From the NCBI GenBank assembly GCA_009760855.2, contig WPIO01000095.1, positions 1,151,001-1,215,000 on the forward strand: a stretch of DNA of 64,000 nucleotides, read 5' to 3'. The stretch comes from Cristatella mucedo (taxonomy: Eukaryota; Bryozoa; Phylactolaemata; Cristatellidae). The stretch's first letter is position 1, and each line of letters opens with the position of its first letter. The notes under the pieces were generated by a model. That model was not told the origin of the DNA and ran no database searches. It saw only the letters and a list, made by a program, of their open reading frames with translations. Positions 23,376 through 34,643 of the stretch are shown one piece after another. A program made the position numbers and the translations under genes.

Positions 23376-24893
23376 ATAATTATAGGGTGAGCTCAGCTGC
23401 TAGGTTAGCGACACTCAGGCCCGCCATCCAAAGCCAAGTTGCAGTTTTCCGTGAATTTTCACGGCTGCAAGCTAGAAATAGGTAAATAATAAAGAATATA
23501 AGTCGAAACCTTTAGTTTGATCTAATTAGCCGGTGTCTAGGACTTACGATCTACAATGCAGTAGCTGGCTGCAGCTGATTACTGAAGGCTTTAGTGATCA
23601 TTCAACTGGGTCTCGTTGGCAAAGAAGTATTAATTAGCTGATGCCGTGAGCGGCAATTAACTGTAACCTTATAGAACTTTGCATGTAATGGATATGCAAG
23701 ATGAAAGATCACCACGTGACAGTCTGGACGCAGTCTCACAGCTACGATTCAAACCACTTCAGACTCTTGCCTCTTCAGACTTTTTATGTCCTCTTCTTTT
23801 ATGGAAAATAGTCGTTATATATATCGCATGAACAGCATCATGTGATAAGCGTTGTCGGATGCTGCCTACTTGTCGAGCTGAGCTATACTCGGTGATGCTA
23901 CCAGCATTACTGGAATCATTTGGGTGGCTTCAAGGGAATTGTGTCACTAGAATCCTCATTCAAGTTTTCAAGTCATCCTTATTGATGTGTTTTAGAAGCT
24001 ATGTTAGAGATACTGTTTTCAGGAATCTTTGGCAACAACAGAAGAGGGAGGTGGTTGGTAATTAAGACCTCAGAATCAAGTCGGGGCTTTTATTGGTCAA
24101 AAGAAAGCCAATTTAGATGGTTTTTGAACAATCGAGAGAAGTGCTGAACCTGGAACTATCACAGAGCTTTGTTAGTCCATCATTGAATACAAGAGGAGCC
24201 GGTATGGTATAACGTTTGCAAGTGAAGCAGTCTTTGCACGGGCCTTAATTTATGTGCCCATATAATCCTAGGAAACTACAGAAACCTCCGATAGGTGTCT
24301 GCATGTTGCATCTTAGCACATGCAGTTAACAAAGGTGGCATCGCGAGAGTCACCAGCATGCTGTATGCAATTTGATTAATGAAGTCTAAAATCCTAGCAG
24401 CCGCATCTCAGCCCTGAAAACCAAATGCATAGCTCTCAGGTGTTTTGCTTTCATAGTTACCAAGTTCACTCAGCACCATACTGAATGTGTACATCTCAAG
24501 AGCAGCTAAATGGCTTTGCTGTTGGTTACCAACAACAAAACCGCCCATGAGATTTTGGTCTAGACGGCTGTTTCTTGACATTGATCGTGCATGCTGTCCG
24601 TTTTTGCTGGTGGTTTAATTACTTTTTTAAATAGGATGCAAATAAGCTAGCCGAGCTCCGGCTGCCAGTGGCAGCAACAGGAGATGCCCTTGAGCTGCAG
24701 TAACAGATACAACATTGGGTCGGCTGGCACTTGTCATTCTGAAGCTGGTCTCGAAAGCTCCTTTCCAGTATCGTGTTGAGTGCCGTGACAGTGATTTCAC
24801 TTTCTCGGGTGGCTACACACGTCTTCTTATTATTATTATTAGTAGTAAGTGTGCACAAAGCTTAACTGGGCCTGCCTTTCTATCATCGTTTAG

Positions 24894-25050
24894 GCTCTCC
24901 ATGCTTCCACAGATGCCAGACGAAGTATGTAAAATTATGTCCAGCTGCTGGAAGGCTGACTATGCCCGGCCACACTTCCGTGAAATCTCGCACAACTTGA
25001 TAGATGCTTTCGGTGACAGTACCTACAGTATTCACAGCAGACTTGTGTAA
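24894..25050 (+). CDS. Receptor tyrosine kinase, terminal exon with stop
   Basis: After acceptor CATCGTTTAG the exon encodes RLSMLPQMPDEVCKIMSSCW, the end of the C-lobe (P-x-x-x-P-D-E-V and the SCW of alpha-H), then YARPHFREI with the conserved arginine of subdomain XI, a short tail ending DSTYSIHSRLV, and TAA at 25048-25050. The tail is only about 20 residues past the domain and has one tyrosine. AATAAA motifs follow at 25111 and 25305. The receptor family could not be assigned from the kinase alone. Confidence 0.9.
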
Positions 25051-25110
25051 TCTGAAATGATCGCTGTAGGCAGACAAATCTGACTGCTACAAAGCAGCCG
25101 AGAATCAAGT

Positions 25111-25310
25111 AATAAAGATTGTCCTTACACTGAGCACTCATGTCCACTGCGAAATGTGCAGCTAAGTGCTAATTAGATAAGTACTTTATGATAGCAATGA
25201 ACTGTTTTGTCAAAGTATGCCATAGCAAGTCAAAGTTGCACATTATTTCTAAAGTAAGACTTGCAGATGTAAAGCTAAGCCTTGTGTATTGCATTTTCTT
25301 TCAAAATAAA
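25111..25310 (+). terminator. Candidate polyadenylation signals of the kinase gene
   Basis: AATAAA occurs at 25111-25116, 61 bases after the stop codon, and again at 25305-25310 (AAAATAAAAG). Either could serve as the poly(A) signal. No transcript end is available to choose between them. Confidence 0.45.
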
Positions 25311-25489
25311 AGTTCGGATTATACTTTGCCATGTCTCTGCATACGTGCTTTGAGCAGAAGCAGGATCCTGACAATCAACATCTGCAACAGCCAGCACGAC
25401 CCAAACATCTTGTTGGATTGTCCCAGTGGCTTGACTATGAATTGCCCCTATATAGCCACTGATGAAACCAGATCATTTACTTAGCTATC

Positions 25490-27600
25490 ACGTAATGCCG
25501 TGGTGTAGAGCAACTAAATTATCGATACATGTGTTATTCAATGGTAATCTAGTTTTGTACATGGTCAAGATTAAGCACCTGATTGATAATAAAGATGTGA
25601 ATGATGGTCGCAAAGCAGGAATTCGTTGATGCTGTGCAAGCAGGTGTAGACATGCATGTGCACCTCCCGAGAGGTGCCACCTGGCAAGGCACTTGGTAGA
25701 AAGAAAGGAAACTTGGCCTCCTGCCAAAAGCGAGCTGACACCCTTCTGATCGCCCAGTCTTCTGGTGCAGGCCGAGGTTAGAAGCCAAGCTTTGGCTCCG
25801 TTAAACGCAGTACTCTGCCAGCTGCCTGACTGAATAGGGCACTGATCGAATATAGCTTGTCTCAGAGTGCAAAAAGCTTGACTATGCAGAAACAGATCAA
25901 GATTGAGTAGCAGCACGAAAGCAAGCAGCAGACTCGTGGTTTCACAATACCGCCTGACTGGACATCAGAGGAGCCCCTCCCCTCCAACTCAAGCCACATG
26001 AAACATAACGAATACAAGGTCTAATTTACATCCTCCTAGGGACATGGCTTTGAAGCTTGTAATAATATTATACAAGTACAGGCTTTCGGGTCTAGATATC
26101 TCTTTTGAAGCTAAGCATTCTTAGGAAAGTTTTAAAGAACTTTGAGGTATCCATAGGTTCGAAGGACCGAGAGCACTGGACACTCGAAGGTTGTGTAATG
26201 CTGTGAAATATGGCTTCATAAAGCAGAGAAACCTCTTCCAATCTTACTAATGCCCAACAAGTTACCCACCCAAAGAAAAGAACTATTGGTATATTAATTG
26301 GGACACTATTTTAAGATTATGGACCTCAAAAGTGTGTAGAATTTGCCATGGAGCTGATGTAGTCACTGAGCAACCGGTTAGGTTTGGAACAGGAGAACCA
26401 GATTATTTGCAAAGGCTGCATGAGATAAACATTCTGACCCAGCACATGGATCGTAGCAAACTTTCTTAAATTGAATGATGATAAAACCAACTTACTAGTT
26501 ATGGACAAACCCAGTGTGATTCAGAAATTGGAAAGGTTAGCAGTCAACCGGCTCTGCCAGCATATGTCCTATTGAATCAGCACAAAATCTAGGTGTCCTG
26601 TTTTAAATTGACCTTTCATTAGGTGACTACATCAGCTCCAGCCAGTCAAGTCTGCCTACTTTCCGGTACATAACATTGCTAAAATCCGGGCTTGTTTAGA
26701 CGGAGATACCTTATCTATATTCGTCCATGCACTTATGACATTCCGTCATGACTTGTGTAACTCACTGCCTGCTGGTCTACCGGCCTGCGCAATCAGGCGC
26801 TTACAGCTGGTGCAAAACACTGCAGCTAGGCTTGTCTGTTGTAAGCGGCACAGGTGCCACATCACACCTTTTCTCACCGACCTGCACTGGCTCCCAGTCA
26901 AGCAACAAATCGACTTAGACCTCTTGGGTTTGCATTAAACTAGCATAAAAAAAGCCAAGCATTAAAAAAGATAATGTAGTGCCAATAAAATAGACATTAA
27001 ACTAAATCGGCATTTGAAAATCTAGAAAAGTCCAGCACTCTGCCCTTAACTAAAAAGTAATTGAGCTAGCTTCTGTTCAAACTGCAGTAAGACTAGCTGC
27101 ACTGGCTAGCTGAAAACAACAGCTGACTTATGCACTCACTTTGAACATTGCATTGTGAGGAGACTCTGGATTATTTGTGTGGAAATAAGACAGAAAATTT
27201 GTGAAAACATGCATAGTTACAGAACAACAAAGAGACACTTAACAAAATAAAGACGTTCAGCTCAGAGTAACAAACCGGAAAACATTACAAACTAGTGCAA
27301 CATGGTGCACATGATACAATACAACCCGGTATAGCAAGACACCGTACAGAGTAACTCTAAGACAATAAATGTGATAGTAATACTAAATGAAGTAGGTAGG
27401 TAGTAGTAGGCCTACATTCATACTTTATAAGGGTTTTTTAAGCAAAATAACAATGGCTGAGTAGCCTTTGCTGAGAATCCCAAGCAGGCATATCATAGCC
27501 TCGACTTGGGTCAAGTTGACAAGCAGCAATAAGTTGGACTGAAGCAGACGGGAAGATTCTACATCACGTTTACTGTTGAGGTCGCCTCCAGACAGTAGTA
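25490..27600. other. Intergenic stretch
   Basis: Apart from the LINE piece at 26.5-26.9 kb, nothing is recognised. Overlapping minus frames at 25488-25916 (142 codons) contain no identifiable motif. 26950-27580 is AT-rich and seems empty. Confidence 0.4.
26490..26940 (+). pseudogene. LINE coding fragment
   Basis: Contains the region GLPACAIRRLQLVQNTAARLV and DLHWLPVKQQIDL, the post-RT part of CR1/L2-group ORF2, then stops at about 26938 where homology ends. The 5' part is degenerate. No tail. Confidence 0.75.
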
Positions 27601-28337
27601 TAGTTCCTCATCTTCATCGCCTTCGCGATTTCCGAAAAAATATTAATAAACAAAGATTAAGATATGACAGGTAACTGCAGACGTAACAAGCTTTGCCATC
27701 AACACTAAATAGCTGCAAGCTCCTAAACAGCACCCAGCTAAGCTGATTCTTTAATGCACTGCTTGCATCTGCAATAGTATTACATCAGTGTTGATTACCG
27801 ATTTGACTAAAAAGTATCACACTATAGGCAGAATGCATGCTGAAGAAGTGATTGCCACAAGCATTATTGCAGGATTTTGGGGTCATGTGGAGACATATTA
27901 GCATTGACAAGCTGCCCTGGTGGAGGGAGGAGTAAGGAGGAGGGTGAGAATAACTTGCAGGCTGCTACCTCTTGCTGCTGTTACTAAGAATAAAGTAATG
28001 CAGAAGCTGCAATGCCCCACCACGTGAAACCACCAGCCATCGGGATAACATTCGAAGAGCCAGCAAGGCCCTATGATCAGATTTGGTCGTGTGCGGCTCT
28101 CAAACAATAACATTTCACTGCATCGAACAGCGTCAGGAAAGACATGCATAAAAAGAACAGATATAATAGCCATACAAGCTTAAATGTCAGTGGTAGTAAT
28201 CGATTCAGCCAAACAGCAGAGGCTCTGTGCACTGCATCCCTTCATCCACGTCTGAACGTTGTCATGCCCCACCTCAGATATCGCTGCTGCCTCTACCACC
28301 TCACGTGCTCCAGGTGCCAAAGCTGCATAGCACTTAC

Positions 28338-28551
28338 CTTGCTGCAGCTGCAAGACGTGATCAAAGTGTGGCACTTTGCTGTAGTGCAGCAGGAACCAGT
28401 CATTTGAGCTACTCTCCAGCCCAAGCCGCTGGCACCAAATCTCCGGTGTCAGTCTATGACGTAACCGTAGCCGAACATGCATGTGAGAGTGGCCCAGGCT
28501 TACGAAGCCTCGAGATGCATCGAAAAGGTAGGGTTCGAGCACAGGGGCTGC
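28338..28551 (-). CDS. Exon of an unrecognised minus-strand gene
   Basis: On the minus strand an acceptor (ACATTTGCCAG) leads into 71 open codons plus one base, ending at a near-perfect donor CAGCAAG|GTAAGTGC. The peptide looks like real protein, with mixed hydrophobic, aromatic and basic residues: PVLEPYLFDASRGFV, then LTPEIWCQRLGLESSSND and WFLLHYSKVPHFDHVL. I do not recognise the family. A second acceptor 4 bases in (GCCAGGCAG|CC, start 28547) keeps the same frame and would accept a phase 1 upstream exon. A possible terminal exon lies near 27.6 kb (after GCGAAG, acidic peptide DEDEELYYCLEATS, then stop), but its acceptor is weak. The same strand is also open without splicing for a further 50 codons. 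Confidence 0.5.
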
Positions 28552-29025
28552 CTGGCAAATGTGGTGGCACAGCAGCAAGCACTGGCGATTGGCAGTGGCA
28601 GTCGGATTGACTGATCGGCAGGCTAAAGTAGCCAGGGCGATGTATCTCAATTAGAGGGGTTACCAAGAGTTACCTTGCCACCGTGGTCCCAGTGGCACAG
28701 AGCGGTCGGCTTTCATTCGATCGGTGTGCATGTGCTCAACGTTTTTAAGGCCGGGCAAGCATCATGGGGCTGGTCAAGAGCGAGGCCAGATCAACGCGAT
28801 CACCAAGCCGACCTTCGTGGTGAGGGCAGGCAAGAAGGGGTGAATATATGCCCTTGGTGCAATGGTGCACTAAGGTGTACTGAGGCCGATGATGACTGCC
28901 TACAGACGTGAATGAGCAGCAATGACCACTGAGAGCTCCACTGGCAGAAAGGGCCAGCACCCACCCACCCCCCCCCCTGCACCGCCTGCATCAGCCCTTC
29001 AAGGGGCAACAAGTGCAGCTGACAC

Positions 29026-29152
29026 AGGCAGAGGTAAGGAGGCCGAAATCAAACAGGTGATACGCTGACTTGATCCCCAAACACTCATCGATGCATATGA
29101 TGTGCCGCATCAGGCATCGTGACAATCCGTAGTGGGAAAGGTCACGGTGTTG
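29026..29152 (-). CDS. Candidate upstream exon of the unrecognised gene
   Basis: A good acceptor (TTTCTTTAACACTGTTTAG) starts an open frame reading HRDLSHYGLSRCLMRHI then CIDECLGIKSAYHLFDFG, which is protein-like in composition. The donor is uncertain: GCCT|GTGTCA at 29025 would end in phase 1. A further candidate exon at 28899-28813 (acceptor CGTCTGTAG, donor CGAAG|GTCGG) keeps phase 1 on both sides, so a chain 29152-28813-28338 is possible. HRD here is not a kinase catalytic loop, as no kinase motifs surround it. The function is unknown. Confidence 0.33.
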
Positions 29153-29339
29153 CTAAACAGTGTTAAAGAAACGAGACCAGTTCAGCCTAATCGTTGTCAA
29201 AATAGTACATAAAAAATGGTAACTAGCTTTTAAAGCCTCATTCGCAAGCTATGCATTGCTATCAAATCTGTAACCAGGTGCAGGCACGATAAGGTAGCAG
29301 TCACCGTCCAATCTCTGGAACAAAAGCACTGTCGATCAC

Positions 29340-29832
29340 CAAGGTTACGATGGTGCCACATTATTTGGGAAAACTAATCCACAGCAGGACATGAATACGA
29401 GATGCAAAAGTCTGGAACCGTATGACACTAGCCACCCACATAGTATCGAATGTTCTGGTTCACGAGAATTTTCATTCAAGAGAATCCCAAATTTTCCACC
29501 TGTGAGGCCCAAAGCTGAAACTGATCTAGACTGTGGAACTCGCTTCCACAATTCTTACGCAACAACAACTACTCTCCAACTGCCGACTATAGCACATCTT
29601 TTTCAGAGGTCCTGAACTGCTACTTCTATGCTACTCACTACCTCAACTGCTCTCCTGACTCTGCTATGCTTCCCACTTTCTTTTTGTTGCGTGAGACGAA
29701 GTCTGTTGGCTACCGAATGCGTACCGAAAGCCGCTTAGGCTGTGAGTGCGCTATACAAAACTCTCCTGCGTAACACCCACATGGTCTTTATGACTTTGTG
29801 GAGTTACTGACGGAGATACATTACATGGCACC
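29340..29832 (+). mobile_element. Retroelement 3' end, third family
   Basis: The last part (29694-29832, GAAAGCCGCTTAGGCTGTGA ... GACGGAGATACATTACAT) is repeated in reverse at 42618-42762 with very high similarity. Upstream, a short open frame (29391-29615) ends in a pattern like the C terminus of LINE ORF2 (GTRFHNS...TIAHLFQRS). Family not determined. Confidence 0.5.
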
Positions 29833-30162
29833 AACAAGTTTTAAAAAGGTGAGTGCAAGTGATAGTGACCTGCGGTGCAGTCAAGCTAACAGATTGACAA
29901 CTCGCCGGAGTCGAGGCACGTTGCAGAGCACCACCAAATGTAGGAACGATTTTGAGACGAATGCTTGCTGGGTAGAGAGGCCCCCACCCCTGGGGGGAGG
30001 AGGCTGGCATCCAGGTGCAGTGCAACAGCACATCAGCCACAGGAAGGGGGAGGCAGGCCGATGTGGTTAACTGACCCCTCGGCCTACCCCTGTGGCACAG
30101 GTAGGCAGGTGTGTTTGTTCAAGGTTAATTGAACACATCCAGAGCAACTGTTATGGTGCAAG

Positions 30163-30852
30163 GTGATTTACTGCTTCGTGAGTAAGCTAATTACCCATCG
30201 TGAGACCCGAATGGGAAGACAGTGGGAAAGGTTGGTTGCAGCCTGCCCTGCACGTGAACTGAGGTTTGAAGTTGGCCGGAAGGATGCGACTTATTACCCT
30301 AACTGTTTGAGTAGGCCAAGCTTCAGCAGCCGAGAGCCGGTGACAGCAAGAGCCAAGAGTGCCTGCAAGGGAGCGGCCTGCAGAGCGCCAGCAGAGCCCA
30401 AGTCCGGAGCAGGACAGAGCCTTTGTGCTAGCAAAGTTGAGTCTTGGGCATGCAGGGAGCAAGACAGGCGCTCGCGTGAGCCTGGAGTTCCAAAGTCAGC
30501 TGAGGACGTCAGGGTACGTTCGCATACGCCCAGACAGTTGTCTTTTCCAGCTCCTAGCCAGGGGATGGGAGGGGAAACGCTTTCTCGGTGCAGGGAGTGT
30601 GTCCTCAAAAGCGCAGGCAGCGCTAGGGGCACTGGGAGAGAGCCGCTGCAGGAGCCTAAGGCTCTGCTAGCCATGACCTTTGGTATTCGAGCCTTCAGTC
30701 TAGGTCAGATGACGACTGACCTAGGTACAGGTAGTGGTGCCTCGACTGCAGGGATGGTATTTCCTCTGCAAAAGGGCCCCGTGTGTAGGGCAAGGTCCGT
30801 GTGTCGGCGGTGGCCAGTGCTTTCGAGAAGTGTGGGCATAAGACCAAACTAG
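30163..30852 (+). CDS. GC-rich open frame of 229 codons, doubtful
   Basis: The longest open frame in the window, in a GC-rich block just beyond the 3' end of the Zwilch-like gene and on the opposite strand. The product is rich in Arg, Ser, Ala and Cys with no domain I recognise. The complement strand is also open for 126 codons, so high GC alone may explain the length. ATTAAA at 30885 could serve as a poly(A) signal. It could be TE-derived, a lineage-specific gene, or chance. Confidence 0.2.
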   Translation: MIYCFVSKLITHRETRMGRQWERLVAACPARELRFEVGRKDATYYPNCLSRPSFSSREPVTARAKSACKGAACRAPAEPKSGAGQSLCASKVESWACREQDRRSREPGVPKSAEDVRVRSHTPRQLSFPAPSQGMGGETLSRCRECVLKSAGSARGTGREPLQEPKALLAMTFGIRAFSLGQMTTDLGTGSGASTAGMVFPLQKGPVCRARSVCRRWPVLSRSVGIRPN

Positions 30853-30940
30853 CCGAGCAGAGCGGTGAAGCATGTGCGCTTGCGATTAAAGCGCACTAAA
30901 ATCCCCTTTCTATTCTTGATACTTGATACTTCGGTCCGGC

Positions 30941-31145
30941 TCAGTCAACATGCTCGTGACTCCTTGGTGTGGTAAGTGGGGTAGCACCAGAAACGCTGTA
31001 AGCCAGTATCCAGTATAAGGAGTCCAGCTTCCTGCTCACCGAGCTCACGACACCAGCACTCGCCCTGGGGCGACGCCACTGGGCGCCTGTGGAGGAACAG
31101 GCCTCCTTCGCCGAGCGTTCGGCATCGCGAGACGCACTGTACAGG
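30941..31145 (-). CDS. Zwilch-like gene, terminal exon with stop
   Basis: Acceptor GAGTTTCTCTCCAG, one base completing a serine codon, then 67 codons and TGA at 30943-30941. It reads LYSASRDAERSAKEA then GAQWRRPRASAG, which matches in position the LYQ...W-R-E-x-SG block near the Zwilch C terminus as I recall it. A tail of about 35 residues (ending HEHVD) follows. The acceptor was chosen because it is the only nearby one that keeps phase with the preceding exon and stays open. A different frame just upstream also reads W-C-R-E, so this last exon is less certain than the others. Confidence 0.5.
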
Positions 31146-31273
31146 CTGGAGAGAAACTCTCACGGCACCACCGAGCTCCTTGCAAATAGTAGGGCAAGTG
31201 GGGGCAGGGCAGACGAACGGCCTAGTCACTACAAGCTACCGGGCAGGTGACTGGGCGAAGCAAAGCAGCTCAC

Positions 31274-31721
31274 CTGCCGAGAAGCTTTGACACGTCGTCA
31301 GTTTGAACTGGGAACGTGAGCCAACCGCCTGCCTCGGGGGAGTGCAGAACGCCGGCTGCCGGTGCTTCCGGGACAGCAGTATGCTTCGACAGCGAGGCAT
31401 CGGACGAATAGAATTCCAGCGCCGCACGAGCTGCACCGCGAAGCACACTGTCGGTCAGCTGCGCGTGGACCGCCAGCGCAGCTGTGGTCTCAAGGGCGTA
31501 GTGGAGCACCTCCAGCCGCCGCAGCTGCTGCCGAATGCGCTGGATCACGGCCGACGACAGTGCGGCCGATGCGTTCGGTGGCTTCTGCTGCTGCTGCTGG
31601 TACTGAGCAGGAGCCGAAGAGCCGGCGGCAACGGTGAGGGCGCTAGCCTCGCGCTCAGCCGACTGCCGGTCGTGAGCGGCAAGCAGTGACTCCAGCTGGC
31701 CGACCGGCATGAGGCCCTTGG
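31274..31721 (-). CDS. Zwilch-like gene, large C-terminal helical exon
   Basis: The longest exon (448 bp): acceptor TTTCCTTGCAG, donor CGGCAG|GTGAGC, phase 1 in and phase 2 out. It encodes KGLMPVGQLESLLAAH, then a low-complexity insert with a short glutamine run (QYQQQQQK), then IRQQLRRLEVLHYALETTA and LRGAARAALEFYSSD, corresponding to the Zwilch pattern of a helix with LHHxLE followed by a YY/FYS segment and a proline-containing block. Total protein length from the twelve joined exons is about 693 residues, longer than vertebrate Zwilch (about 590), partly because of this insert. Confidence 0.68.
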
Positions 31722-32003
31722 CTGCAAGGAAACAGAAACTGTGGTAGCTACGCACTTACAGATGTAGAAGACAGGAATTCATGCATCCAAACAATTAGCA
31801 TGCAATGTATCAGGTCTGTCAAAGAAAGTGGAAAAGGGAGGGAGAAAGAGAGAGAGAGAGTCTGAGCATGCAAGAAATAGTGACAGTAAAACGGTGCATT
31901 AGCGAGTAGCAGAGTTGGTGTGTGTGATTGAGTGACAGTGTGGGTCTGTGCGAGTGACATTGTGGGTTTGCACGAGCGAGCGTGTGCCAATGTGTCTGTA
32001 TGC

Positions 32004-32004
<1 letters not shown>

Positions 32005-32048
<44 letters not shown>

Positions 32049-32118
32049 TTTGTGTGTATGTATGTGTGTCTTTGTGTGTATGTATGTGTGTGTGTGTGTG
32101 TGAGTGTGTGTGTGTGTG
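32005..32118. repeat. (GT)n microsatellite
   Basis: About 43 bp of pure GT, followed by a compound part with GTATGTATGTGTGTCTTT repeats. Confidence 0.95.
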
Positions 32119-32234
32119 CATGCAGACCGAGCAATCACAGATGAGTGGCATCTTAGCAGTCTGGACGATAGACAAGACTAGAAACTGTGAACTGCACGGC
32201 CTGTGTCTGGACAGTAACAATCACAATAGTAATA

Positions 32235-32520
32235 TTAATACATTGTATAGTGCCCTCAGAGAACTTAATCTCTTTCTAGGCACTTCACATTTTCTGTCAA
32301 GGAAGAACGATCAAATGATTAGTGGCAGCATGCACAATGGAAACAAGTGCAAAATGGCTAGAGGTGATGTGCAGTGTCAGCATGTAAAATATGGTAGGTG
32401 GTAGCATGCACAGTGTCAGCATGCATAAGAACACAAAGGACAAATCACAAGGACCCACTCAATGCATGATCAACATGTGCATTTTAAGCTTCTTTTTAAA
32501 TGTTGCCAAGTCAGGAGATG
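32235..32520 (-). mobile_element. Reversed LINE 3' end
   Basis: AGTGCCCTCAGAGAACTTAA, CTTTCTAGGCACTTCACATT, UTR with AGTGGCAGCATGCAC and AAGGACCCACTCAATGC; truncated in the coding end. Confidence 0.65.
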
Positions 32521-32753
32521 AGTCAGTCGATTACAATGCTCATTAATGTCAAACTAAATATAAAGCCAGCTTCAGAGCTATGAAATGACATCTCCTTGTC
32601 CAACTTAGTTTAGCCAAGTATATATCGAACAAGCTATACAGGCAACTCTTGCTTACTAGCACGGCCCTACCTAGTAGCACAGCAGTGCAGCCAATGCATG
32701 CAGACTAACTAAGAAAACAGACGTCCAACAATGGCCAATATGGAACTAGCCAC

Positions 32754-32878
32754 CCTGGTATGACCTAGGGGTAAGATGCTCACCTTTAACAACCAACGTC
32801 ATGGGCTCGAGTCTGTGGCATATGTAAAGCACCTGCACATAGACGTTCTCTTAGGGTGCTATAGAAATGAATTGTATT
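32754..32878 (+). mobile_element. SINE-B copy
   Basis: GACCTAGGGGTAAGATGCTC (A-box part), GTCATGGGCTCGAGTCTGTG (B-box part), GCATATGTAAAGCACCTGCA, GTTCTCTTAGGGTGCTATAG. Confidence 0.6.
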
Positions 32879-33624
32879 GTTTGTACTGTTTTATATTGCA
32901 CGAGCTTATGAGTGGGCATGCCGGAGACACAAATTCCCATAATTTCAAGGTGACTCGTACATGGCCTCCTAGTTATCACTGGACTCACTTACCAATTAAA
33001 GCAGTTGCAAATCCAATCGTGCGGTGCTGCATAGACAAACTCTTGATGAAACAATGGGTAACGATGAACTCGAGACTTCAGAGAGCTCCAAAGAGGAGGA
33101 GCACAGAGAAAGGCATGCCACAGAGCCGCTACAATCAATCAGTCAATCACAGCGCAGAAAGAATAACTCGGGCACAATGTGCACGCACGTACATGTGTCC
33201 AGGTGTACGTGAGTGCCTGTGTGAGTGCATGTGCGTGCCCATGTGAGTGTGCACGTGTGTGTGTGCACGTGTGCGTGCGTGCGTGTGTGAAAGCACACAC
33301 GGGTCAATTCTAAATATGGGTTTAGCTTTGCAGTCTTACAGTAAATGGGAAGAGCTCTAAACCTGACCAAGTCCATTCTCTCAGTGACAATCTGAATCAA
33401 TTAGACTACAACTGAGATAAGCAGACACTTTTTGTATCAATGAGAATGTATCTGTTGAGCCGATGAAAAGCACGGCTGATGATCAATAAGTGATAGTTCC
33501 TTGTGGGTAAAACATGTTGCTAAAGCAAGCTCGGGCAAATCAATGCAGCATGCAAGCTGCCAACAGATGGCAGTGGCAGTCGCAACTGGCAGTGGCACAG
33601 CACTGTGTGCTGTGCCACTGTATG

Positions 33625-33826
33625 TTGTGCACTGTGTACTTGCATGCTGACCCTGTGCATGTCACCCCTAACCATGCTATTCATGATGTTTATCAAGCAT
33701 AATATTACTCACCATTCAATCGCGTTTCCCTTTGCAGCAAATGCAAAACGCCAAGAAAGAGATAGAGTTCTCTGAGGGCGCTTTATCGAGTGCATTATTA
33801 TTATTATTATTATTATCTTCACTTCA
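33625..33826 (+). mobile_element. LINE 3' UTR and tail
   Basis: GCATGTCACCCCTAACCATG, CCTTTGCAGCAAATGCAAAA, CTGAGGGCGCTTTATCGAGT then ATT repeats. No coding part. Confidence 0.7.
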
Positions 33827-34474
33827 TAAACGAGCTTCAGAAGTCGATGGAAGCCGGTGTTATTAACTTCCTTAAAACCACAACATTGAACATTGAACAG
33901 CTCTCTCTGGATTTGACGTAAAAGCCACACAAGCAAATAAAGTTCTGCAGCTCATTATTGTGTTCATCAACGACCAATTTTGACCTACCTTCATAATACA
34001 AACAGATCGCCTTTTGCCTACATCAGGGCACTGTACATACACTATCTAAGCCGATTCATGCTAATACACGAATTGCCGATGTACATGCGTGTGGTGCTGT
34101 TGGGTCTGGTGCACCATGACACCATATTATTTCGGTTAATAGTCACCGAAGAACAGTGGACCCAATAATAGACTTTCATATTCTCCCGAGCTAGGGTAGG
34201 TAATGACGGCCATTCGCTCCCATGTGGTTTCCTGTGATTTGTAATACAAAGGCTGTTATGTTGTCGATTAGATCTTGTAGTGTGCGACTGCTCACAAACC
34301 AATACTCATATGTAACAGATGCCAAAAATTAGCCTGTTCCGATGACCTGTGATAGCATAGAGAATCTAGTGAGCCTCTAAAATGGCCAACAATATGTGTT
34401 GATGAGCTGAGCACAGCGATCAGTCTCTCATGGGACTGGCAGCGTGCTGCAGACATTTAAAAACAGCAACACAC

Positions 34475-34643
34475 CAGCGTATGCAGACATATAGTCACGC
34501 CACAGCTTGTCGAGGCCTAGCTCAAAGAGCAGCAGCACAGGTCTCGTGCTGCCCGTGTCAAGCAGTCCAGCCACGGCCCGGCGATGGCCAGAGCGAAGGT
34601 CCAGAATCCATAGGCCTACGGTGGACTCGGTATTGTGGTAGAC
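34475..34643 (-). CDS. Zwilch-like gene, exon with LFELGLDKLWRDY block
   Basis: Acceptor GTTCATCTCTGTTAG, 56 codons plus one base, donor GCTG|GTGTGT. It encodes VYHNTESTVG and RPVLLLFELGLDKLWRDYMSAY. The latter is the most diagnostic Zwilch block (P-V-x-x-L-x-E-x-GLDKLxxDY before an aromatic). Phases join exactly with 35345-35424 and 31274-31721. About 15 residues expected before the YH motif are absent, so either this lineage has lost them or a microexon lies in the 34644-35344 intron. Confidence 0.75.

Larger units (their letters stand above)
18497..24893 (+). other. Introns between the kinase-domain exons
   Basis: The four introns (18497-19893, 20151-20388, 20583-22152, 22258-24893) are mostly unique AT-rich sequence. 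The last one carries a truncated LINE 3' end at about 23015-23375. No other gene or RNA was recognised in them. Confidence 0.6.

Noticed and set aside
25488-25916. 142-codon minus-strand frame
   Set aside because: No recognisable motif, no clear splice or start context, and an overlapping minus frame is equally open.
28919-29035. Plus-strand proline-rich first exon ending at GGCAGAG|GTAAGG (29035)
   Set aside because: The donor is good, but the frame is short, low complexity over a poly-C run, and no continuing plus-strand exon was found.
29026-29152. A second protein kinase from HRDL at 29.15 kb
   Set aside because: There is no DFG, APE or VAxK around it; HRDL is coincidental.
31748-32404. 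His-Thr or Cys-Val repeat proteins at 31.7-32.4 kb
   Set aside because: Translation of the (GT)n microsatellite on both strands.
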